Shown here: piece after piece, positions 55,701 to 64,000 of the stretch
How the letters are laid out: every line of letters begins with the position of its first letter
Position numbering within the stretch: position 1 is the first letter of the stretch
Origin: Mycobacterium vicinigordonae
Lineage (GTDB): Bacteria > Actinomycetota > Actinomycetes > Mycobacteriales > Mycobacteriaceae
Assembly: GCF_013466425.1 (NCBI RefSeq)
Contig: NZ_CP059165.1
Location: 4,154,001 to 4,218,000, forward strand
Reading direction: 5' to 3'
DNA: 64,000 bases
Made by a program: the position numbers and the translations under genes
Notes under the pieces: model-generated
Database searches by the model: none
What the model was told of the DNA's origin: nothing
What the model saw: the letters and a program-made list of their open reading frames with translations, nothing else

Positions 55701-58700
55701 CTTCGCGCGACAGTAGAACCGGCGCGGCATCTTCTCGCGCAGCATCACCCGCCCGTAGCGCAGCGGCAGGAACAGGTCGGCTACCCCGTGCTCGGCCGCC
55801 AGTAGTGCCGGGAACGCCGGGAAGGCGACGCCGGTGCACAGATCCAGCAGCACCGGGTGGATCGGCTCGCTGCCGAGGTGTTCGGAGAGTTCGTCCCCGA
55901 CGACCACGTCGCCGATGGCCTCGCCGTCACCTACCCACAGCGATTTGAGGGAGGTCGACCAGGTCGGGCCCCAAGACAGCTCCATATCGGAGAAGGTCTC
56001 GAACAACTCCTGCGGCCGAGTACGGCTCAACCGCTCGGTCGCCGCGTCCACCGAACCCGTTGGATCCAGCAATGATTCATCATCGATACCGGTGACGATG
56101 GTGCCGTCGGCATTCAGCGACCAATCGGCGTCGCGCACCCCGTATGGCCGGCTGTGTACCTTGAACGTGAAACCACTGCCGTCATCGACCGGACTCAGCG
56201 TCAGCTGTACTTCCCGAGAACTCTTCTCGGGCAGAATGATCGGCTCGTAGAAGAACACATCTTGGACCCGCGCCGGCGGCCCGACGGCGGCCAGTGCCAT
56301 GGCCGCGTACGTCGCGCCCGGGACGACGACGGTGCCGTAGATGACGTGGTGGGCAAGCCACGGCTGGGACTTGACCGATAGCCGACTGGTGTAGATGACG
56401 TCGCCGGACGCGAGATCCTTCGCGCTACCGAGAATTCCGGCGACTGCCACGCCGTCGCCACCGCCACCGATGATGCCGGAGGTCTTGGGCCAGAAGTGCC
56501 TGCGCTGGAACGGGTAGGTCGGCAGCTCAAGTCGGCGCCGCGCGCAATGGTGCAGCGCGGCGAAGTTGGGCCGATGACCTGAAACGTAAGCCGCGGCAAC
56601 CGCTTCAGCGATCTGACGACGAGCGTCGGTGCCCTTGCGCAACGAAACGATAGCGCGGGGGGTGGCGGCGTGTTCCGGCCAGACCTGCACGGCAGCCGCC
56701 GTCAGGATCGGCTGCGGCCCGAGCTCCATCAACACCGTGCAACCGAGCTGCGCCACCGTACGCACACTCTCGGCGAACTGTACCGGCTGGCGGGAATGGC
56801 GTCGCCAGTATTGGGCGTTGAGTCCGGTGTCGGCGCCTAGCACCGCGCCGGTGCGGTTGCAGATCAATGGCCGCGTCGGGATACCGAACTGGAAACGCTC
56901 GGCGTACGACTCGAACTCGTCGAGCGCCGGCTCGAGCAGCTCGGAGTGGAAGGCATGGCTGGTGTCCAGCCAATTGCACCGGATCCCATCGTCACTGAAC
57001 GCGGCGACGACCATTTCCAGGTCTTCGCCCGGACCAGACAGCACCGTGTTCGGGCCGTTGTAGGCGCCGACTGAGACCCGCGGGAATTTGTCTGCGACCG
57101 ACTCGACGTGCCCGGCGTCGGCGAATACGGCGACCATCCGACCGCCCTCGGGCAGGTTGCCGAACAGCCGCCCGCGTTCGGCGATCAACCGTGCGCCGTC
57201 CTCGAGACTGAACACATCGGCCACGCAGGCTGCCGCGTACTGGCCCACACTGTGCCCGAGCACCACGTCGGGCTCAATACCCCAGGACTGCCACAGCCGG
57301 GCCAGACCCATCTCGACTGCGAACAGCGCAGGCTGCGCAAAAGAGGTGTGCCGCAAGGCTTCTGCACTGTCTCGGTCGGTGGCGAACAGCACCTCGAGCA
57401 GCGGCTTCCGCAACAGGCCATCGACGGCGTCCGCGCACCGCCGCACGGTGTCGGCGAACACGGGCTCGGCGTCGAACAACTCCCGCGCCATCCCGGGGTA
57501 CTGGCTGCCCTGGCCGGTGAACAACCACGCCGTCGTCGGGCGGTCGGTGCATTCACCGCGGACCACACCCGGGCGCAGCCGGTTCTCCGTTAACTCCGCC
57601 AACAGCTCACGGGCACCCTGCACGGAATCCACCACCAGTGCCGCGCGGTGCTCGAACTGTGAGCGCCCGGCACCGGCGGTGAAGCACACGTCGGCGATGT
57701 CCACCTTAGGGTGCGCGTCCAGCCAGTCGCTGTAACGCTGCGCCAGCGCCGTCAACGCCTCGGACGAGCGCGCCGACAGCGGCAGCACGTCGACAGATGC
57801 ACTGGTCTGCGCCTCCGTCGCTCCGCTGTCATCGGACTCGCCGTCGTCTACCGAGTACGCGTCGTCGGTCGCCAGGCGTGGCGGCGCCTCCTCGATCAGC
57901 ACATGCGCGTTGGTGCCGGTGAACCCGAAGGAACTCACACCAGCGCGGCGGGGCCGGCCGTTGGCCTGCCACGGCGTGGCATGGTCGACGACCTGTACCG
58001 GCAGCGACTCCCACGGAATGTGGGGTGACGGCTTCTCGAAATGCAGGATCTGCGGCAGCATTTCGTGCTGCAGCGACATTACGACCTTGATCAGGCCGGC
58101 GACGCCAGCCGCAGACTCGAGGTGCCCGATGTTGGTCTTCACCGATCCCAGCAGCAGCGGCCGATCCGGCTCGCGGCCCGCTCCGTAGACGGCCGCGGCC
58201 GCCTGCACCTCGATCGGGTCACCCAGAGCGGTGCCCGTGCCGTGTGCCTCGAGGTAGTCGACGTCTCCGCCACTGAAACCGGCCCGGGCCAATGCCGCGG
58301 AGATAAGGCGCTGCTGCGCACCGCCGTTCGGCACCGTCAAGCCGCTGGAGGCACCATCCTGGTTGACCGCACTGCCCCGGATTACCGCGCAGATTCGGTC
58401 GCCGTCACGTTCGGCGTCGCTGAGCCGCTTGAGCACCAGAATGCCGCAGCCCTCGCTTCGCACATAGCCATCGGCCGCCGCATCGAAGGTCTTGCACCGG
58501 CCATCCGGCGACAGCATCCGGGCACGCGAGGCGGCCACGATCGAGGCCGGGCTCAGCAGCACGTTCACCCCCCCGGCGAGCGCCAGATCGCAGTCGCCGG
58601 AGTGCAGCGCCTGGCAGGCCTGGTGCACGGCCACCAGCGACGAACTGCAGGCGGTGTCCACAGCAACTGCCGGTCCTTCCAACCCGAGCGCGAAGGCGAC

Positions 58701-61700
58701 CCGGCCGGCGATGGCGTTGAGCGCGTTGCCGGTGATGAAGTGGGCCTCGATGGTCTCGACCGAGTCGCGGGAGAGCAGGTGCGAATACTCGTTGGCGGCG
58801 ACCCCTACGAAGATGCCGCTTCGGCTGCCGCGCAACGCCGCCGGCGAGTAACCGGCGCGCTCGAGGCCTTCCCAGACGATCTCCAGCATCAACCGTTGCT
58901 GAGGATCCATCCACACCGCCTCGCGCGGCGATATGCCGAAGAACTCCGGGTCGAATCCGTCGATGCCCTCCAGGTATCCGCCGTTGCGGCTGTAGATCTT
59001 GCCTGGCGTCTCGGGGTCCGGGTCGTAGAACTCGTCGATGTCGAAACGGTCGTCCGGGATTTCGCGGATCGCGTCCACGCCGCCGGAAAGCAGGTCCCAA
59101 TAGGCGTCGGGATCAGGTGAGCCCGGGAAGCGGCACGCCACGGCGACGATCGCGATCGGCTCGTCGGCAGCCGTGGACGTGAGCGAGACTGGCCGGGCCG
59201 GCGCCGCGGCCGCGGACGGCTGGGTACCCAGGTTCAGGACGTCGCCCAGCAGGTAGTCGGCGACGTCGATCAGGCGCGGATGGTCCATCGCCAGCGTTGC
59301 CGGCAGCTGCGTGCCCACTGCCTGCTCGACCCGGCGACGGAGTTCGACGGCCATCAGCGAATCCATGCCGAGGTCGAAGAACCCGGCCTCCTCGCGGATC
59401 TCCGATCCGTCGATGCGGGTCACCTCGGCGACAACGTCGCGCAGGAACTCCACCAATATTTTCTTGCGCTGCTGCACCGGGGCGGCGGTGAGCTGCTCGA
59501 CCAATCGCGTAGTGCCAGATGAACCCAATGCCGCTGGGGCAGTGACGGATTCGGGCACCTCACGCTCCAGCTCGGACAGAAACGCCCGTTTGCCGCCGAG
59601 TTGGTACAGCGGCAGGAAGCGGGCCCAGTCGATCCGCGCCACCACACCGTGTCCGGCGTCGGGCGCGGCACCCGAAGACGCAGCGATCACCTCGGCCATG
59701 CCGGCCAACGCGTCGGCGGGCGACAGGGCCTTGACCCCGCGCTGCTCGAGACGTGCCCGGGCGTCCGCGTCGGCCATGCCGGTCGTCTCCGCCAGCCCCG
59801 ACATCCAGGGGCCGAAGTTCACGCTGATCCCGGGCACACCCTGCTCGCGCAGCCGCGACACCAGCGCGTCGAGGAAGGCGTTGGCTGCGCTGTAAGCGGA
59901 CTGACCGAAGCTGCCCCAGACCGCGGCTATCGACGAGGTGCACAGGAAGAAGTCCAGCCGCAGATCCGCGGTGGCCTCACTCAAATGCCATGCGCCCCAA
60001 ACTTTTCCAGCGAATACGCGCTCTACCTCTGCGTCGTCGAGGGTTTGCAGCGGGGTGGTGCCCATCTCACCTGCGGCGTGCACCACGCCGGCCAGGGGCG
60101 GCAGTTCGGACTGCACGGTGGCCAACAGTCGGGCGACGTCGTGCGGGTTTGCGACATCGGCGGCGACGACCCGGGTCTGACAGCCGTGCTCGGCGAGAAT
60201 CGCGTCGATGCGCCGTTGGGCGGCCTCGCTGGGAGCGCGCCTGCTGGTTAGCACCAACTGCCGGGCTCCGCGAGATGCCAGGTACCCGGCGATCTCTAGC
60301 CCGATGGCGCCCAGCCCACCGGTTACCAGATACGTTGCCCCGGAACGCAATTGCACTGGCGCGGCGGTCGGCAACCCGGCCCGGCGGTGCAGTCGCGGAA
60401 CATAGACGATTTGGTCGCGCAGCGCGATTTGGTCTTCCCTGACTACCGAGTCGCTCGGTGCAGCCGAGAGTTGATCGATCAGGCGTGACCACTCGTCGGC
60501 GCTGCCGGCGGACAGATCCGCGATCCCGCCCCACACTTGCGGATGCTCCAGCGCTGCGGCGCGACCGAATCCCCACACGCAGGCCTGTACGGGCGATGCG
60601 CTGTCACTCTCGGTAACTCGTTGTGCCCCACGGGTTATCAGCCAGATGGGAACACGCAGTTCAGCGGCCGCCGCGGCCCGGAAAAGATGCTTTGCGCCAC
60701 CGAGGACGCGGTGCTGCATTCGCAGTAATGATCGCATCGACGGCGCGGCGACGCTGTCCCGCTCGAGCGGGGCCAGGCACAGGATTCGCAGCGACGGTTC
60801 CTCGGCCACCGCCGCGCGCAGCTCGCCTTCGAACCGTTCGCGGTCTGGGTCGGACGCCGGCAATCCGAGAGTCCGATACCGGTGACCGCGTGCGGTCAGG
60901 GCGTCTATCAGGGGTTGACTCAGCTCGGCGTCATCGCCGACCAGCAGCCACGCCGAACCCTCGCCGGCGACGGCGGATGCCGGCGAGGCAGCCGCAGATT
61001 CCTCCCACCGAACCTCGTAGCGGGCATCGGCGATTGATCGCACTGCGCGCTGCCGATTATGTTGTGCAGCAAGCTTTTTCAGAACTTCAGCGGTTGGCTG
61101 GTTGCTACCGTCGCCGTCGAGCAGCGCGGCAAGTTCGTCGAACTTGCCGTCTTCGAGGAGCCGGACCGCTTCGGTGCGTGCGGCCTCGTCGGCCGGGTTG
61201 ACGGCCTGGCTCGCTGGAATCCGCTTGTCCCGGAACCAGTACGGGCGGTGCTGGAAGGGATAAGTGGGCAGGTCGAGCTTGGTGACCGGCGCCGGCTGCT
61301 GCGCGGCGAAGTTGGGCAGGTGGCCAACGGCGTACGCGCTGGCCAGGGCCTCGGTGATCTGCCGGTGGTCGGCACCATTTCGACGCAGCGACGCGATCGC
61401 CCGCGGGGCCGTCGCCGGGTCTGGCCAGGCGCGCAGAGCCGCGGCGGTGAGCACCGGCTGTGGCCCCACCTCGAGCAACGCGGCACAGCCCAGATCGGCC
61501 AGGGTCGCCACACTCTTGGCGAACTCGATCGGCTGGCGGGCATGGCGGCGCCAGTAGTTGGCGTCCAGCTGCACCGTCCGGCCCAGTGTGGCACCGGTCC
61601 GGTTGCACACCAGAATCCTTTGCGGAGAACGGTATTCGAACTGAGCGGCGAAGGTCTCAAATTCGTCGAGGGCCGGATCCAATAACGCCGAGTGGAACGC

Positions 61701-63911
61701 GTGGCTGGTGTCCAGCCACTCACACCGGACACTATCGGCGGTCAACGCAGCCACGGCTCGGTCCAGATCCTCCGCGGGCCCCGACAGCACGGTGTTGGCG
61801 CCGTTGAAGGCAGCCACCGACAGCCGCGGGAACTCATCGGTGAAACTCTCGACCCGCTCGGCGGCCGCGAACACCGCGACCATCCGGCCGCCGGCGGGCA
61901 AATTGCCGAACAGGCGGCCGCGTTCGGCGAGCAGCAACGCCCCGTCCTCGAGCGAGAACACACCCGCGACGCAGGCCGCCGAGTATTGACCGACGCTATG
62001 ACCGAGCACCACGTCGGGCTGTAGGCCCCACGACTGCCAGAGCCGGGCCAACCCCATCTCGACTGCGAAGAGGGCGGGCTGGGCGTAGCTGGTTTGGCGC
62101 AGCGTGTGCTCGGCGTCGGGGTCGAAAATTACTTCCAACAATGGCTTTTCGAGCACCTGGGCGACCACCGCAGCACACCGGGCCATCGTCTCGGCGAACA
62201 CCGGTTCGGTGTCGAACAACTCCCGCGCCATCCCGGCGAACTGGCTGCCCTGTCCGGGAAACAGCCACGCTGTCTTCGGGACGTCGGCGGATTCCCCGCG
62301 CACCAGGCCCGGCGCCGGACGGTCGTCGGCGAGTGCGGCAAGTAGCTCACCGGCGGACTCGGTGGAATTCACCACTAGTGCGGCACGGTGCTCGAAGTGA
62401 GATCGACCGACCCCGGCGGTGAAACAAAGATCCGCCAGATCGGCGTCCGGATGCGCGGTCAACCACTCGCGGTACCGCTGGGCGAGCTGGACCAGAGCGG
62501 CCGGGCTGCGCGCCGACAGCGGCAGCAGGCCGAACCGCCGGTCATCATGCGCCGCGACCGGCGGCGGTGCCGAGCTGATGCGGATCGCCGGATCGGGCGC
62601 TTCCTCAATAATGACGTGCGCGTTGGTACCCGAGAACCCGAATGAGCTGACCCCGGCGATACGTGGCACACCATTGCGCTCCCAGGCGGTGGGCTCCTGC
62701 ACCACCCGCACCGCGAAGCGGTCCCAGGGAATGTGTGGTGACGGCGTGCGGAAATTCAAGTGCTTCGGCAACGCCCCGTGTTCGAGCGAGAGGATGACCT
62801 TTATCACACCCGCGATCCCCGCGGCGGCCTCCAAATGCCCGATGTTCGTCTTCACCGAACCGATGAGCAGCGGCCGTTCCGGGTCACGGCCTTGGCCGAG
62901 TACGGCACCGGCGGCCTGAACCTCGATCGGGTCGCCCAGCGACGTCCCGGTCCCGTGCGCCTCAAGGTAACCGACATCGCCGGCCGCGACGCCCGAACGC
63001 TGCAGTGCCTCGGTGATCACCCGCTGTTGGGCCACCCCGTTCGGGACGGTCAGACCGCCGGACGCGCCGTCCTGGTTGATCGCACTACCACGGATGACGG
63101 CCCTGATCCGGTCACCGTCGCGGATTGCGTCGTCGAGCCGCTTGATGACGATGACACCGCAGCCCTCGCCGCGCACATAGCCGTCCGCGGCGGCGTCGAA
63201 CGTCTTGCACCGGCCATCCGGCGCCAGCATGTGCGCGTGCGAGAAGGTGATCATGGTCGCGGGGCTAAGCAGCACGTTCGCGCCACCGGCCAGCGCCAGG
63301 TCGCACTCGCCATACCGCAGCGCCTGGCATGCCTGGTGGATCGCCACCAACGAGGAACTGCAGGCAGTGTCGACCGTAACCGCCGGGCCCTGCAGCCCCA
63401 TCCGGTAGCTGATCCGCCCGGCTCCGGCGGCCGCTGCGGTCCCGATCGCCATGTAGGCCTCGATCTCGGCGTAACTCAGCTCGTCGGAGGCCATTCCCAG
63501 GTAGTCGTGCGTCGACAGGCCCACGAACACTCCGGTGTTGGAGTTCGCCAGGGACATCGGCGCGACACCCGCATGCTCGACCGCCTGCCAGGCAGTTTCC
63601 AGCAGCAGGCGGTGCTGCGGATCCATCAACCTGACCTCACGGGCCGACACCCCGAAAAACGGCGCGTCGAAGCCGGTCACATCATCGATGAAGCCGGCCC
63701 GGCGGGCGACCATCTTGCCGGGCGCGTCGGGATCCGGGTCGAAGAACTCCTCGACATCCCAACGATCCTTGGGGATGTCCGACACCGCGTCACGGCCCTG
63801 TTGCAGCACGTCCCAAAACTCGTTCGCGTCGGCGGCACCCGGGAATCGCGCGGCGTAACCGACGATCGCGAATCCCGATGTCGACGCCGTCAGATCCTCG
63901 ACAAATGCCAT
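52800..63911 (-). CDS. Bimodular type I polyketide synthase
   Basis: This 3,703-residue modular synthase has no loading domain or thioesterase. Module 1: KS (about 14-440, Cys184 in DTACSSS), AT (about 550-870, Ser639 in GHSVGQYSA), KR (about 1185-1400, TGGLGAIG, Tyr in QSAYSAAN), ACP (Ser1518 in GMDSLMAV). Module 2: KS (about 1580-2010, Cys1755), AT (Ser2221), DH (about 2500-2780, HHVIYGTVVVPG), ER (about 2970-3290, HAASGGVG), KR (about 3325-3530, TGGLGALG), ACP (Ser3631). Both ATs carry HAFH, so malonyl-CoA is the predicted extender. Module 1 leaves a beta-hydroxyl; module 2 should reduce fully. ATG at 63911 has GAGGG 6 bp upstream. It is not the Pks12 layout, in which both modules are fully reducing. 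Confidence 0.93.
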   Translation of the reverse strand: MAFVEDLTASTSGFAIVGYAARFPGAADANEFWDVLQQGRDAVSDIPKDRWDVEEFFDPDPDAPGKMVARRAGFIDDVTGFDAPFFGVSAREVRLMDPQHRLLLETAWQAVEHAGVAPMSLANSNTGVFVGLSTHDYLGMASDELSYAEIEAYMAIGTAAAAGAGRISYRMGLQGPAVTVDTACSSSLVAIHQACQALRYGECDLALAGGANVLLSPATMITFSHAHMLAPDGRCKTFDAAADGYVRGEGCGVIVIKRLDDAIRDGDRIRAVIRGSAINQDGASGGLTVPNGVAQQRVITEALQRSGVAAGDVGYLEAHGTGTSLGDPIEVQAAGAVLGQGRDPERPLLIGSVKTNIGHLEAAAGIAGVIKVILSLEHGALPKHLNFRTPSPHIPWDRFAVRVVQEPTAWERNGVPRIAGVSSFGFSGTNAHVIIEEAPDPAIRISSAPPPVAAHDDRRFGLLPLSARSPAALVQLAQRYREWLTAHPDADLADLCFTAGVGRSHFEHRAALVVNSTESAGELLAALADDRPAPGLVRGESADVPKTAWLFPGQGSQFAGMARELFDTEPVFAETMARCAAVVAQVLEKPLLEVIFDPDAEHTLRQTSYAQPALFAVEMGLARLWQSWGLQPDVVLGHSVGQYSAACVAGVFSLEDGALLLAERGRLFGNLPAGGRMVAVFAAAERVESFTDEFPRLSVAAFNGANTVLSGPAEDLDRAVAALTADSVRCEWLDTSHAFHSALLDPALDEFETFAAQFEYRSPQRILVCNRTGATLGRTVQLDANYWRRHARQPIEFAKSVATLADLGCAALLEVGPQPVLTAAALRAWPDPATAPRAIASLRRNGADHRQITEALASAYAVGHLPNFAAQQPAPVTKLDLPTYPFQHRPYWFRDKRIPASQAVNPADEAARTEAVRLLEDGKFDELAALLDGDGSNQPTAEVLKKLAAQHNRQRAVRSIADARYEVRWEESAAASPASAVAGEGSAWLLVGDDAELSQPLIDALTARGHRYRTLGLPASDPDRERFEGELRAAVAEEPSLRILCLAPLERDSVAAPSMRSLLRMQHRVLGGAKHLFRAAAAAELRVPIWLITRGAQRVTESDSASPVQACVWGFGRAAALEHPQVWGGIADLSAGSADEWSRLIDQLSAAPSDSVVREDQIALRDQIVYVPRLHRRAGLPTAAPVQLRSGATYLVTGGLGAIGLEIAGYLASRGARQLVLTSRRAPSEAAQRRIDAILAEHGCQTRVVAADVANPHDVARLLATVQSELPPLAGVVHAAGEMGTTPLQTLDDAEVERVFAGKVWGAWHLSEATADLRLDFFLCTSSIAAVWGSFGQSAYSAANAFLDALVSRLREQGVPGISVNFGPWMSGLAETTGMADADARARLEQRGVKALSPADALAGMAEVIAASSGAAPDAGHGVVARIDWARFLPLYQLGGKRAFLSELEREVPESVTAPAALGSSGTTRLVEQLTAAPVQQRKKILVEFLRDVVAEVTRIDGSEIREEAGFFDLGMDSLMAVELRRRVEQAVGTQLPATLAMDHPRLIDVADYLLGDVLNLGTQPSAAAAPARPVSLTSTAADEPIAIVAVACRFPGSPDPDAYWDLLSGGVDAIREIPDDRFDIDEFYDPDPETPGKIYSRNGGYLEGIDGFDPEFFGISPREAVWMDPQQRLMLEIVWEGLERAGYSPAALRGSRSGIFVGVAANEYSHLLSRDSVETIEAHFITGNALNAIAGRVAFALGLEGPAVAVDTACSSSLVAVHQACQALHSGDCDLALAGGVNVLLSPASIVAASRARMLSPDGRCKTFDAAADGYVRSEGCGILVLKRLSDAERDGDRICAVIRGSAVNQDGASSGLTVPNGGAQQRLISAALARAGFSGGDVDYLEAHGTGTALGDPIEVQAAAAVYGAGREPDRPLLLGSVKTNIGHLESAAGVAGLIKVVMSLQHEMLPQILHFEKPSPHIPWESLPVQVVDHATPWQANGRPRRAGVSSFGFTGTNAHVLIEEAPPRLATDDAYSVDDGESDDSGATEAQTSASVDVLPLSARSSEALTALAQRYSDWLDAHPKVDIADVCFTAGAGRSQFEHRAALVVDSVQGARELLAELTENRLRPGVVRGECTDRPTTAWLFTGQGSQYPGMARELFDAEPVFADTVRRCADAVDGLLRKPLLEVLFATDRDSAEALRHTSFAQPALFAVEMGLARLWQSWGIEPDVVLGHSVGQYAAACVADVFSLEDGARLIAERGRLFGNLPEGGRMVAVFADAGHVESVADKFPRVSVGAYNGPNTVLSGPGEDLEMVVAAFSDDGIRCNWLDTSHAFHSELLEPALDEFESYAERFQFGIPTRPLICNRTGAVLGADTGLNAQYWRRHSRQPVQFAESVRTVAQLGCTVLMELGPQPILTAAAVQVWPEHAATPRAIVSLRKGTDARRQIAEAVAAAYVSGHRPNFAALHHCARRRLELPTYPFQRRHFWPKTSGIIGGGGDGVAVAGILGSAKDLASGDVIYTSRLSVKSQPWLAHHVIYGTVVVPGATYAAMALAAVGPPARVQDVFFYEPIILPEKSSREVQLTLSPVDDGSGFTFKVHSRPYGVRDADWSLNADGTIVTGIDDESLLDPTGSVDAATERLSRTRPQELFETFSDMELSWGPTWSTSLKSLWVGDGEAIGDVVVGDELSEHLGSEPIHPVLLDLCTGVAFPAFPALLAAEHGVADLFLPLRYGRVMLREKMPRRFYCRAKWHDSTLDSETQVFDLDFVDRDGRLLGGIRDFTVKRAPREALLRGLGGDATRLLYTLGWHEVPPPASDAADSAVGTWLVAGFDELAAELPGCLRIERSADPEQVRQLIAQTQERGVQISGIVLRGNGKHDAEESSVDFAARLQAEIGNVIGVVHPLLADDTLKLPGGLWIVTERAVAAEPGELVDPVQAALWGLGRTIINEQPILRCRLVDHDGSEEAVHALAGLLGAPVEEPELALRQGKYLVSRLMPWSRSGQLAVPRAGDYVLAPTERGAIDNLRLMETDVSPPSAGQVQVRVEAAGLNFRDVLNVLGLYPGDPGLIGGDFSGIVTELGSDVTGLEVGQRVMGFMQGAFASRVNVPAKLLAPVPKGLSAVDAASIPAAALTTRLAFDWAQLRPGDKVLVHAASGGVGLAAVQMAQQHGATVFATASTYKRSMLRKLGVQYVYDSRSTDFADQILADTGGTGVDVVLNSLTNEGFVEATVRATAQGGRFAEIAKRDIWSPEQMAAARPDIAYEIVALDGTIMTDPDHIQRLLVEVSDGLANGQWEPLPVEIYPLTEAKTAFRRMQQARHIGKIVLQMPKPLQLHGDRSYLITGGLGALGLHTAAHLAQLGAGDIVLTSRREPDADAQRAIADITERHRCRVHVFAADVGDEGQAIELLGRIRAELPPLAGVAHLAGVLDDALVPQQTAERFQTTLQPKALGAWHLHRLTAGDDLDFFLLYSSASSVLGSPGQANYASANALLDGLAAYRKAQGLPAAAINWGPWAKGGMATSQAARANLGAQGLVPLDPSAALSALGEIVAHGTAQVTVIKANWQRAAKMLGGSRPPILDHLLPSDATAAAGDSELLRQLFEVPESQRADFISEYLQHEVQQFLRLAQPPAASSRFLDLGTDSLMAVELRNRLHSQFGDAFTISATAVFDYPTIRSLAEYLAEQLPEPDSAPSEAPSAPPSDGDADGRPDAASEG

Positions 63912-64000
63912 GCGTTGCCCTCCCTGGTCGGCCGGCCTGGTTGCGCCGCAGCTTGAATCTCCCCCGGCACAGTATGGCAAGCGAGGCTGTGCCCGACACG

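Noticed and set aside
52951..63956. Long plus-strand frames opposite the PKS (up to about 450 codons)
   Set aside because: They are mirror frames caused by high GC at third codon positions. They have no ribosome-binding sites or family features, and they overlap the PKS fully.

Overview
The window is high-GC actinobacterial DNA from a non-tuberculosis Mycobacterium, most likely a slow grower. The evidence is a mycobactin (mbt) cluster, MmpS/MmpL proteins, a PE protein, a PknE-type kinase, and long stretches in the gene order of M. tuberculosis Rv2381c to Rv2415c. That order is broken by insertions, losses and rearrangements. All homology statements come from reading the translated sequence against remembered families; no database search was run.

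Region 1 (1-11646) is iron acquisition. It holds the 3' part of mbtC, then mbtD, facing mbtH and mbtG, with mbtA divergent from mbtG across an IdeR-type iron box. Relative to the M. tuberculosis cluster, mbtC/mbtD are inverted and mbtE/mbtF are not between mbtD and mbtG. Downstream of mbtA is a three-gene unit: a small two-helix membrane protein, an MmpS, and an MmpL4/5-type transporter with a long coiled-coil insert. It is a plausible siderophore exporter inside the mbt locus. A small GNAT gene follows on the other strand.

Region 2 (11822-19044) starts with the lipK/mbtJ esterase. Here it is the first gene of a tight five-gene unit: esterase, SDR, ferritin-like diiron protein, Baeyer-Villiger monooxygenase, MerR regulator. 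Together these could carry out subterminal oxidation of an alkyl or lipid substrate. Facing it is a two-gene unit, a DATIN/HPF-like translation inhibitor and a DesA1-like desaturase, behind a nearly perfect DosR box. Region 3 (19164-23499) holds mbtI with an iron box at its start, an SbtA-like membrane protein (Rv2387 type) and hemN.

Region 4 (23500-32903) is sulfur assimilation: nirA(sirA)-cysH-che1, and convergent to it narK3 and the sulfate importer operon subI-cysT-cysW-cysA1. Both sulfur operons are preceded by a cysteine-rich, apparently leaderless short ORF, pointing to cysteine-responsive attenuation. Region 5 (33003-50000) is mostly housekeeping in M. tuberculosis order: two membrane microproteins, trehalase, lppR, lepA, a PemK-like protein, a large inverted-repeat terminator, a CBS protein, an RNase Z-like protein, a short PE protein, the transglutaminase/alpha-E/ATP-grasp trio, rpsT, holA, an inserted pknE-like kinase, comEC and comEA. 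Region 6 (50097-64000) departs from that order. It holds a pair of acyl-CoA dehydrogenases, a PPOX-fold protein, and a 3,703-residue bimodular type I polyketide synthase (KS-AT-KR-ACP-KS-AT-DH-ER-KR-ACP).
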